A stretch of DNA of 13,336 nt from Patescibacteria group bacterium (GTDB lineage: Bacteria > Patescibacteriota > Minisyncoccia > Phycocordibacterales > UBA12079). The stretch is taken from contig JAHJLO010000070.1 in assembly GCA_018821685.1 (NCBI GenBank), forward strand, positions 1 through 13,336. Reading direction: 5' to 3'. A program made the translations under genes and the position numbers. Shown here one piece after another: positions 7,962 through 13,336 of this stretch (positions within the stretch are counted from its first letter, which is position 1; the number at the start of each line of letters is the position of its first letter). The notes beneath the pieces were generated by a model that made no database searches, was not told the DNA's origin, and saw nothing but the letters and a program-made list of their open reading frames with translations.

Positions 7962-7983
7962 AACTGGCCAAAAATGGCCAGTT
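7962..7983 (-). terminator. Hairpin between precursor and HEXXH gene, probable leaky terminator
   Basis: AACTGGCCA (7962-7970) and TGGCCAGTT (7975-7983) make a perfect 9-bp stem with a 4-base loop. On the - strand the stem is followed by TTTGTATTATAAT, a short T-rich tail. It begins 27 bases after the precursor stop. It would let the small peptide mRNA outnumber the enzyme mRNAs. A TATAAT just after it could also start a second transcript, although no good -35 is visible. Confidence 0.6.
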
Positions 7984-8010
7984 GTCTGAGGTTTGTCTTT
8001 TCAGGGAAAA

Positions 8011-8169
8011 TCAGGTATCGCAAACGCAGGGATCCGGCATATTAACACAGTCTATGCAGTCCACATCGCAATCACAAGCTAATTCTGTTTGAAATTGCTC
8101 GTCATTTTTCATCAACCCAACAAAACCGAGATTTAACTCCTGTTTTTGATCCACAGTATTCGCTTCCAT
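8011..8169 (-). CDS. Cys-rich RiPP precursor peptide
   Basis: A 52-residue peptide. The first 31 residues are an ordinary leader (MEANTVDQKQELNLGFVGLM, then KNDEQFQTELA). The last 21 residues contain six Cys (32, 34, 38, 41, 48, 50) in the pattern C-x-C-x3-C-x2-C-x6-C-x-C. They also contain six Asp (33, 35, 37, 40, 46, 51) and no Lys or Arg. The start is secure because GAGGTGAT lies just before ATG 8169. There is no secretion signal. The size, the Cys-dense end and the radical SAM/SPASM gene two genes downstream match the layout of ranthipeptide, sactipeptide or SCIFF-type precursors, in which Cys is linked to another residue by a thioether. The exact class, the cleavage site and the final activity are unknown. 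A metal-binding small protein is the main alternative reading. Confidence 0.8.
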   Translation of the reverse strand: MEANTVDQKQELNLGFVGLMKNDEQFQTELACDCDVDCIDCVNMPDPCVCDT

Positions 8170-8170
8170 A

Positions 8171-8180
8171 TCATCACCTC
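8171..8180 (-). promoter_or_regulatory. Strong ribosome binding site of the precursor peptide
   Basis: The - strand reads AAAAAAGAGGTGATGAT then ATG. The GAGGTGAT core is the best Shine-Dalgarno in this part of the window and supports translation of this short gene at a high level. Confidence 0.8.
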
Positions 8181-8238
8181 TTTTTTAATTGTTTTTATTT
8201 TTGCTAAATACAAAAATACAAAGGACATTTACATCTTC

Positions 8239-8266
8239 ATAATACACAAAAATATAACAAAATCAA
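8239..8266 (-). promoter_or_regulatory. Probable promoter of the precursor peptide
   Basis: On the - strand TTGATT (8266-8261) and TATTAT (8244-8239) are 16 bases apart, giving a leader of about 60 bases before the start. It lies in the 137-base gap after the Nudix genes, so the peptide group is probably transcribed separately from them. Confidence 0.45.
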
Positions 8267-8306
8267 CCATTTATATTCTTGAGATACTCAAAAATCCTTA
8301 AACGCA

Positions 8307-8735
8307 CTATATTAAATCTAAAGCTTTTCTGATTAATTCTTTTTCTTGGTCAAAAAAAAGAATTTTTTGTGCTTCTTGTGAAGAAAACCAATTGGCAGAT
8401 TCAATAGTAAAACCTCCTTCATGGGTAGAGTCCACCTTAATTTCATTGTCTTTTGTATTCTCAACAATAAAAACACTCACTTCGTGCAAAACATCGGTTG
8501 CCTGATAAGAATATCCCTCTAATTTATTTAACAAATTCAAATCTATCAAGCTAGTTTCTTCATTTATTTCTCGAAGAATTGTTTCTTCTGGTTTTTCACC
8601 TTCTTCTATTCCTCCTTTGACTAACCTAAAATCTACCCTGTCTTGTTCGGGATCATATTTTTTTAACAGCAAAAATTCTACATTATCTGCTTTTTTTCTA
8701 AAAACTACTCCTTGTGAATCTTTGCTTATTTTCAT
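8307..8735 (-). CDS. Nudix hydrolase, second of a coupled pair
   Basis: A 142-residue Nudix pyrophosphohydrolase, a cytoplasmic enzyme that splits a nucleoside diphosphate linked to another group. The Nudix box is complete: G41-x5-E47-x7-R55-E-I-N-E-E60 (GGIEEGEKPEE then TILREINEET), with the Glu residues that hold the metal ion. The opening KISKDSQGVVFRKK is a typical first strand. The length suits a single-domain member, and the substrate cannot be predicted. Its ATG overlaps the stop of the preceding Nudix gene (ATGA, 8732-8735), so the two are translated together. The stop is TAG at 8307-8309. I see no link to the peptide cluster beyond strand and proximity. Confidence 0.9.
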   Translation of the reverse strand: MKISKDSQGVVFRKKADNVEFLLLKKYDPEQDRVDFRLVKGGIEEGEKPEETILREINEETSLIDLNLLNKLEGYSYQATDVLHEVSVFIVENTKDNEIKVDSTHEGGFTIESANWFSSQEAQKILFFDQEKELIRKALDLI

Positions 8736-9223
8736 CTCTTTTTAAATTCAAAGATTCTTTCAATAATTCTTTCCCCCACCTCACCCCAATCAAAATATTG
8801 TTTATAATCTTTTGGATCAATATATTTAATTTCAGTGATATCACCATCGGGATCTTCTTTAAATTCTCCTATTGGTTTAACTTCGCAAAAAACACGAAGT
8901 TGATGTTCCTCTGGCCCATTCGGTAAAGATGCTTTCTGATATCCGATTGGTTTAAAACTTAACATTTCAACATTCGCCTCTTCTGTTAATTCTCTTCTGG
9001 CACAACCTTCAAAAGTCTCCTCTTTTTCTATTCCACCACCGGCAGGTCCCCAACTATTTTTCTTCCCATCACGAACAAGCAAAAGTTTATTTTTATAAAA
9101 CGCAAAACAAACAACCTGAGTACATTTCTCATAGGGTAAACAGGAAAAATCATCCATGTCTTCATATGTGGCAGTGGCTTGTAAACCGCTCGATTGCTCC
9201 AACCAACTATTTGTTATTTTCAT
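8732..9223 (-). CDS. Nudix hydrolase, first of a coupled pair
   Basis: A 163-residue Nudix protein. The box is G63-x5-E69-x7-R77-E-L-T-E-E82 (GGGIEKEETFEG then CARRELTEEAN), with Asn in place of the usual Gly after the EE pair. The catalytic Glu residues are kept. About 35 residues precede the domain (TQVVCFAFYKNKLLLVRDGKKNSWGPAG). A helical tail ends it. Members may hydrolyse oxidised or unwanted nucleotides, nucleotide sugars or capped RNA; nothing here decides which. An extended -10 element lies within 16 bases of the ATG, so the mRNA is probably leaderless or nearly so. The gene and its partner form a two-gene unit. Confidence 0.9.
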   Translation of the reverse strand: MKITNSWLEQSSGLQATATYEDMDDFSCLPYEKCTQVVCFAFYKNKLLLVRDGKKNSWGPAGGGIEKEETFEGCARRELTEEANVEMLSFKPIGYQKASLPNGPEEHQLRVFCEVKPIGEFKEDPDGDITEIKYIDPKDYKQYFDWGEVGERIIERIFEFKKR

Positions 9224-9230
9224 TCCAATT

Positions 9231-9239
9231 ATTATATCA
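9231..9239 (-). promoter_or_regulatory. Extended -10 promoter of the Nudix pair
   Basis: The - strand reads TGATATAAT, a perfect TGn-TATAAT extended -10, eight bases before ATG 9223. No good -35 is visible, which is normal for this class. The transcript would start at or just before the start codon. Confidence 0.55.
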
Positions 9240-9278
9240 CGATAAATTTTATATTTTTTAGTTTAATAAAAATTAAGG

Positions 9279-9293
9279 ATTTTGAGTCAAAAT
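9279..9293. promoter_or_regulatory. Operator-like palindrome
   Basis: ATTTTGA-G-TCAAAAT has perfect 7-bp arms around one base. It lies about 40 bases upstream of the Nudix -10 element. It could be a binding site for a dimeric regulator, but no regulator gene is in the window. Confidence 0.35.
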
Positions 9294-9456
9294 ACCTAAT
9301 AATTCATTCGTTTGTTTAATCGAGTAGTCAAGATCAGAAAATGCTTTGTGTCACTGATAGGTTCGAAAGGCGTTCCTCCAATCAAGAAAAGATACCGTTT
9401 ATCTTTATCAATAATTCTTATATATAAATATAAATTCCTTATCCACAAACAAATTG
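9294..9456. other. Gene-free AT-rich stretch, possible prophage edge
   Basis: No convincing gene is seen on either strand. It separates leftward bacterial genes from rightward phage genes, so a prophage boundary is expected near here, but I found no tRNA or repeated attachment core. A single TTATCCACA (9439-9447) matches a DnaA box and is probably chance. Confidence 0.35.
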
Positions 9457-9485
9457 TTGACCTTAGTTATTAATAAGAATATTAT
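9457..9485 (+). promoter_or_regulatory. Promoter of the phage packaging operon
   Basis: TTGACC (9457-9462), a 17-base spacer and TATTAT (9480-9485) are close to the sigma-70 consensus. The predicted start near 9492 leaves a leader of about 225 bases before the methyltransferase start at 9718. Confidence 0.6.
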
Positions 9486-9529
9486 GAAAATATAGGTTGA
9501 GGTAATTATTCTCAATCTGTATATGGGGA

Positions 9530-9551
9530 GTGTCCTGACCCATAAGGACAC
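9530..9551 (+). promoter_or_regulatory. Leader hairpin
   Basis: GTGTCCT (9530-9536) pairs with AGGACAC (9545-9551) across an 8-base loop. It lies in the predicted leader RNA, upstream of a terminator-like hairpin, as an attenuator's sensing stem might. Confidence 0.45.
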
Positions 9552-9599
9552 AGAGACAATTGAATATTTTAAGATGTAATTCGCGGAGCCTTTAATGAA

Positions 9600-9660
9600 A
9601 GCCCTCACAAAAGATGTAATGAAAATTTATTGCGCTTTTGTGCGGGCTCTTATTGTTTTT
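9600..9660 (+). terminator. Terminator-like hairpin in the phage operon leader
   Basis: AGCCCTCACAAAAG (9600-9613) pairs with CTTTTGTGCGGGCT (9635-9648) at 13 of 14 positions, with a 21-base loop, followed by CTTATTGTTTTT. It lies between the promoter near 9470 and the methyltransferase start. It would stop most transcripts before the genes unless transcription is antiterminated. The in-frame upstream ATG (9595) would place this hairpin inside the gene, which argues for the later start. Confidence 0.55.
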
Positions 9661-9717
9661 AATAAAGCTTATAACAAAAACGCAGGAAACATTATAAGTT
9701 TAATCATAAACAAAATT

Positions 9718-11001
9718 ATGACTATTAAAAAGAAGATCGTTTGGCACACAGAACAAAGAAAAGTTTCTGAACTAGTGCCTTATTCTAAAAACCCACGAAC
9801 TTTATCAGATAAACAACGTGGAGATTTGGAAGCAAGTATCACAAAGTTTGGACTTGCGGAAATACCAGCCGTTAATACTGACAACGTTATTGTCAGCGGT
9901 CACCAAAGGCTGAAGATATTATTAGCATTAGGAAAAGGTAATGAAATTATTGATGTTCGAATTCCTAATAGGAAATTAAGTAAAAAAGAATTTGAAGAAT
10001 ACTTACTGAGAAGCAACCGCAATCGAGGTTCTTGGGAGTATGAGCTTCTTAAAGAATTCGATATAGATTTCTTGTTAGACATTGGATTTGATGACACTGA
10101 TTTATCAAATATTTGGGACGATGTGTTGGAAATAGAAGATGATGACTTTGATATTGATAAAGGAGTTGATGAAATACACGAGACTGATATTCAGGAAGGG
10201 GATTTTTTCCAACTCGGAGAACGCCATAAATTACTGTGCGGAGACAGCACCGATTTATCAGTAATTCAAAAATTAGTTGGGAAAAACAAGATGGATATGA
10301 TCTATGGAGATAGTCCATATAATATTTCTCTCAGTTACGACAAAGGACTTGGGGGAAAAGGTCAGTATGGTGGAAATATAAAAGATAATTTATCTGATTC
10401 AGATTTTAAAGATTTTTTGAAAAAAGTAATTTCAAACACTCTTTCTGTTGCAAAAAAAGATGTGCATGTCTTTTACTGGGCGGATTCTCGCTACGTCGGA
10501 ACACTTCAGGATATCTACAAGGAATTATACATCGATTACAAGAGAACATGTCTGTGGATTAAAAACGGAATCAATTTGACACCTCAAGTTTCCTTTAATA
10601 AGTGTTATGAACCGTGCATTTATGGGACGATAGGAAGTCCATATATTGCCGATTTTCCTAAAAACTTAAACGAAATCTTAAATAAAGGAGTTGGAACAGG
10701 TAATGCGACAATTGATGATATCGTTGATCTTTTTGATATTTGGTTAGCAAAAAGATTACCAGGGTCTGAATACGAGCATCCTACTCAAAAACCTGTTTCG
10801 TTAAGTGAAAAACCATTAAAACGTTGCACAAAGATTGGAGATTGTGTTCTTGACCCTTTTGGAGGAAGTGGATCTACAATGCTTGCCTGTGAACAAATGA
10901 AAAGAAAATCCTTTCTAGTCGAAAAGGAGCCAATATTTTGTCAGTTAATAATAAATAGATATGAAAAAGAAACTGGAATCAAAGCAAAGAAAATCAAATA
11001 G
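9718..11001 (+). CDS. ParB-domain/DNA methyltransferase fusion, phage-type
   Basis: A two-domain protein of 427 residues from this start. The ParB/sulfiredoxin-like N-terminus has KVSELVPYSKNPRTLSDKQ and SGHQR (60-64). An acidic linker (DDDFDIDKGVDEIH) follows. The C-terminal adenine- or cytosine-N methyltransferase is of the beta order. The catalytic motif is DSPY at 198-201, where most relatives have DPPY. The SAM-binding motif DPFGGSGST starts at 379, preceded by EHPTQKP. The family is common in phages and prophages, where it modifies phage DNA. The frame stays open upstream to ATG 9595, but the extra 41 residues overlie a terminator-like hairpin and look non-coding, so 9718 is chosen. No clear Shine-Dalgarno is present. 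Whether the Ser for Pro change lowers activity is unknown. Confidence 0.85.
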   Translation: MTIKKKIVWHTEQRKVSELVPYSKNPRTLSDKQRGDLEASITKFGLAEIPAVNTDNVIVSGHQRLKILLALGKGNEIIDVRIPNRKLSKKEFEEYLLRSNRNRGSWEYELLKEFDIDFLLDIGFDDTDLSNIWDDVLEIEDDDFDIDKGVDEIHETDIQEGDFFQLGERHKLLCGDSTDLSVIQKLVGKNKMDMIYGDSPYNISLSYDKGLGGKGQYGGNIKDNLSDSDFKDFLKKVISNTLSVAKKDVHVFYWADSRYVGTLQDIYKELYIDYKRTCLWIKNGINLTPQVSFNKCYEPCIYGTIGSPYIADFPKNLNEILNKGVGTGNATIDDIVDLFDIWLAKRLPGSEYEHPTQKPVSLSEKPLKRCTKIGDCVLDPFGGSGSTMLACEQMKRKSFLVEKEPIFCQLIINRYEKETGIKAKKIK

Positions 11002-11752
11002 TCTGCAAATGAAATATGGGGATATATTTTTACTTGGAGAACATTTACTCGTTCATGGAAGTGCAACTGATGAAGAATTGATAAAGAAAGTTTTCAAGAA
11101 TAGAAAAATAGATGCCATTGTTTCCGACCCTCCTTATGGAATTGATTATGTTGCAAGCAAAGAAAACTTCCAAGCATTAGCGAAAGGAAAACATATTGCT
11201 GGCGATGGAATTACTTCAGATAGTGAGTATGTAGAATTTAGTAAGAAATGGCTAAATCCTATTACTCCCTTCTTGAGCAAATATAACTCAGTGTATATTT
11301 TCAACTCAGATAAGATGATATTTGCTCTACGAACAGCAATGTTGGAATTAGGTTTTAAATTTTCCCAATTACTAATTTGGGTAAAAGACCATGCTGTAAT
11401 TGGAAGATTAGATTATTTACCTCAACATGAGTTAATCGCTTATGGTTGGTACGGAAGACACCATTTCAGAAAATCAAAAAGTAAATCTGTCCTAGTTTTT
11501 CCAAAACCAAACAGAAGTAAACTTCACCCAACGATGAAACCTATCGGATTGCTTAGACATATTATTTTGAATTCAACAAAAATTAATGAAACAGTATACG
11601 ACCCATTTGCTGGTAGCGGATCTACTTTGATTGCTTGCGAGCATATCAAAAGAAAAGCAATTGTTATTGAGTTAGATAAAGAGTATTGCTCAACAATAAT
11701 CAAAAGATGGGAAATATTATCAGGTAATAAGGTTAAAAAATATGAGAACTGA
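10961..11752 (+). CDS. DNA N-methyltransferase, second phage-type copy
   Basis: A 263-residue methyltransferase without the ParB domain. It keeps the standard motif IV DPPYGI (56-61) and motif I DPFAGSGST (214-222), plus HPTMKP (189-194), so it should be active and transfer a methyl group to an amino nitrogen of adenine or cytosine. Its beginning, GDIFLLGEHLLVHGSATDEE, mirrors GDFFQLGERHKLLCGDSTD of the gene before it, so the two look like diverged copies. ATG 10961 overlaps the previous gene by 41 bases. ATG 11009 (residue 17), eight bases after the previous stop, is an equally good start and begins exactly at the homologous part. The 3' end overlaps the terminase small-subunit start by 11 bases. 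Together the two may protect phage DNA against host restriction, such as the type I system in this window. Confidence 0.88.
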   Translation: MKKKLESKQRKSNSLQMKYGDIFLLGEHLLVHGSATDEELIKKVFKNRKIDAIVSDPPYGIDYVASKENFQALAKGKHIAGDGITSDSEYVEFSKKWLNPITPFLSKYNSVYIFNSDKMIFALRTAMLELGFKFSQLLIWVKDHAVIGRLDYLPQHELIAYGWYGRHHFRKSKSKSVLVFPKPNRSKLHPTMKPIGLLRHIILNSTKINETVYDPFAGSGSTLIACEHIKRKAIVIELDKEYCSTIIKRWEILSGNKVKKYEN

Positions 11753-12155
11753 TCAAGAAAGAAAAATATTGTTGAAACAGTTGAGAAAAACTCCTGTGGT
11801 TCAGATAGCTTGCGAAAAGTCAGGAATTCCCAGAGCAACATATTACAGGTGGAGAAAGTCAAATAAAAAATTCAAAGAAGAATCTGATAAGTCTTTAAAC
11901 GATGGAAAGAAAATGATAAACGATTTGGCTGAATCTCAACTTATTACAGCAATTAAAGATAAAAATTTTCAAGCGATTAAGTTTTGGCTGACGAATCACC
12001 ACAAAGATTACACCAACAAACTTGAAGTTACACACAGCGATAAAGACAAGGAATTATCCAAATCGCAACAAGAACTTATTAAAAAAGCTCTTGAGTTAAC
12101 TTCTGCTCATAAAAAACCAGAATTAAAAGAAGAACATGAGAACAACAGAGAATAA
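11742..12155 (+). CDS. Phage terminase small subunit
   Basis: This 137-residue protein is the likely DNA-recognition part of the packaging motor; it binds the phage packaging site and hands the DNA to the large subunit. A helix-turn-helix occupies about 17-38 (TPVVQIACEKSGIPRATYYRW). The segment AIKFWLTNHHKDY (78-90) resembles the conserved part of terminase small subunits of the phBC6A51-like type. The tail is highly charged and probably disordered. The ATG overlaps the methyltransferase stop by 11 bases, and the large subunit starts 20 bases before this stop, so the genes are tightly coupled. A general transcription regulator with the same fold is possible, but the position next to the large terminase makes this call good. 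Confidence 0.8.
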   Translation: MRTDQERKILLKQLRKTPVVQIACEKSGIPRATYYRWRKSNKKFKEESDKSLNDGKKMINDLAESQLITAIKDKNFQAIKFWLTNHHKDYTNKLEVTHSDKDKELSKSQQELIKKALELTSAHKKPELKEEHENNRE

Positions 12156-13336
12156 AAGACTTATAGAAAGTATTATTAACGATGCTGAGGTAAGAAAAAA
12201 GATAACCAAAGAAAGTCATGAATATTTCTTACCTATATACCTCGGTAATTATATGCAATATCCAAACGCACCCTTTCACGATGAAATGATTAGAGTGACA
12301 GAAGATGAGGATGAAACATTGTCAGTAATTGTGGCATTTAGAGGATCAGCCAAATCAACTATTTTTTCTCTTTCCTATCCAATCTGGTCAATCTTAGGAA
12401 AACAAGAAAAAAAGTTTGTTTTGATACTTTCTCAAACACAAATACAGGCAAGGCAGATTCTATCTAACATAAAGAGTGAGATGGAAAACAATAACTTGCT
12501 TAAAGACGACCTTGGTCCTTTTGAAGAGCCTGATGACGAATGGAGGTCGACATCCATTGTAATACCAAAGTATGGAGCTAGGATTATGGTTGCATCTACC
12601 GAGCAGAGTATTCGTGGGATTAGACATAAAAGCCATCGCCCTGATTTAATTATCTTTGATGATATTGAGGATTTGTCTTCAACAAAGACAATAGAAAGTA
12701 GAGACAAAACTTTTCGTTGGCTTTCAGGAGAAGTTTTACCTGCGGGTGACTTAAACACAAAAGTAGTTGTTATTGGGAACTTAGTTCATGAGGATTCGGT
12801 CATAATGAGACTTAAGAATAAAATTGAGAAAAAAGAAATCAATGGTGAATTTTATTCTTACCCAATTATGGACGACGAGGGAGAAAGTTTGTGGCCAGGG
12901 AAATTTCCAGATAAAGAATCGTTGAAACGAGAAGAGATGAGAGTCTTGAATCTACAAGCATGGTTTAGGGAGTATTTGCTAAAAATTATTCCTGAAGATG
13001 GACAGATAATTGAACGGGAGTGGATTAGATATTACGAGAAAATACCTGATATTAAATCTGAGAGTTACTTAGGGACAATTATTGCAATAGATCCTGCCTC
13101 TTCGCTAAAACCAACTGCTGATTATACTGCCATGGTCGCTTTGAGTGTATTCGATATAGATGAAGAAAGAAAGATATACATTCATAGACAAATAATTAAT
13201 GAAAGAATGACCCCGTTCACGACTGCTCAAAAAGCTAAAGATTTATTGAATAGTGTTGGGAAAATACATTCAACAAAATTTATAGTTGAAGGAAATGGGT
13301 ATCAAGTATCACTTGCTGAGGCATTAACGAGGGAGG
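12136..13336 (+). CDS. Phage terminase large subunit (partial, runs off the window)
   Basis: This is the packaging ATPase and nuclease that cuts concatemeric phage DNA and drives it into the capsid. The frame is open from ATG 12136 to the right edge (400 residues seen), and the C-terminus is missing. The ATPase part has the Walker A variant VAFRGSAKST (66-75, with Ala where Gly is usual) and Walker B LIIFDDIEDL (171-180) after STEQSIRGIRHKSHRPD. The nuclease part begins at about 312 (GTIIAIDPASS, D319 as probable metal ligand), with VEGNGYQ (384-390, E385) as a second acidic site. It overlaps the small-subunit gene by 20 bases. The family is firm, and the portal and capsid genes are expected beyond the window. 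Confidence 0.92.
   Translation, partial: MRTTENKRLIESIINDAEVRKKITKESHEYFLPIYLGNYMQYPNAPFHDEMIRVTEDEDETLSVIVAFRGSAKSTIFSLSYPIWSILGKQEKKFVLILSQTQIQARQILSNIKSEMENNNLLKDDLGPFEEPDDEWRSTSIVIPKYGARIMVASTEQSIRGIRHKSHRPDLIIFDDIEDLSSTKTIESRDKTFRWLSGEVLPAGDLNTKVVVIGNLVHEDSVIMRLKNKIEKKEINGEFYSYPIMDDEGESLWPGKFPDKESLKREEMRVLNLQAWFREYLLKIIPEDGQIIEREWIRYYEKIPDIKSESYLGTIIAIDPASSLKPTADYTAMVALSVFDIDEERKIYIHRQIINERMTPFTTAQKAKDLLNSVGKIHSTKFIVEGNGYQVSLAEALTRE

Noticed and set aside
9439..9447. Replication origin, from TTATCCACA here and TTTTCCACA at 5420-5428
   Set aside because: Single DnaA-box matches 4 kb apart, with no cluster, no origin genes and no AT-rich repeat array around them.
9408..9608. A 66-residue leftward frame over the phage leader
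   Set aside because: It has no ribosome site and no recognisable motif, and it overlies the better supported promoter and hairpins.
9595..9717. Upstream in-frame extension of the ParB/methyltransferase gene
   Set aside because: The extra 41 residues have no ParB-like sequence and overlap a 14-bp terminator-like hairpin; the domain starts naturally after 9718.
1..13336. TGA recoded as Gly, as in some Patescibacteria
   Set aside because: TGA ends the radical SAM, precursor, Nudix and methyltransferase genes at sensible positions, and no gene needs in-frame TGA readthrough.
1..13336. A CRISPR array
   Set aside because: No regularly spaced repeats of 23-40 bases were seen; the repeats present are inverted or are short tandem pairs.

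Overview
The window is AT-rich bacterial DNA with compact, mostly overlapping or closely spaced genes. It reads in the standard bacterial code: TGA ends several genes, so it is not recoded as Gly. The low GC, the short leaders and the nested palindromic intergenic element rich in TTCGCTTCGCTC-like sequence remind me of Patescibacteria (CPR, Parcubacteria-like) genomes. That is an impression from style, not a demonstrated taxonomy. No rRNA, certain tRNA or CRISPR array is present.

Bases 1-5234, + strand: the distal part of a type I restriction-modification operon. It holds the 3' tail of an unrecognised upstream gene, hsdS, a two-pass membrane/coiled-coil protein of unknown role, and hsdR. The genes overlap or nearly touch, and a perfect 16-bp hairpin ends the operon. 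hsdM is not in the window and would be expected upstream.

Bases 5235-5798: no gene. This stretch holds a nested palindromic element whose outer arms look like tRNA T-arm sequence, several further inverted repeats, and a terminator shared with the leftward genes.

Bases 5745-9239, - strand: two groups. The left one looks like a compact RiPP (ribosomally made, post-translationally modified peptide) cluster. It contains a 52-residue precursor with six Cys and six Asp packed into its last 21 residues (8011-8169, with a strong Shine-Dalgarno), a cytoplasmic HEXXH metalloprotease-like protein, and a radical SAM/SPASM enzyme with a PqqD-like C-terminal domain. I infer that the radical SAM enzyme installs crosslinks, probably thioethers, in the Cys-rich core and that the HEXXH protein may remove the leader. 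No exporter is seen. The right group is two translationally coupled Nudix hydrolases.

Bases 9457-13336, + strand: the start of a phage or prophage packaging module. It has a good promoter, a structured leader containing a terminator-like hairpin, a ParB-domain/DNA methyltransferase fusion, a second DNA methyltransferase, a terminase small subunit, and a terminase large subunit that runs off the window. The left prophage edge probably lies in 9224-9457, but I could not identify an attachment site.

The most interesting part is the RiPP cluster. Next are the unexplained membrane protein inside the restriction operon and the attenuator-like phage leader.
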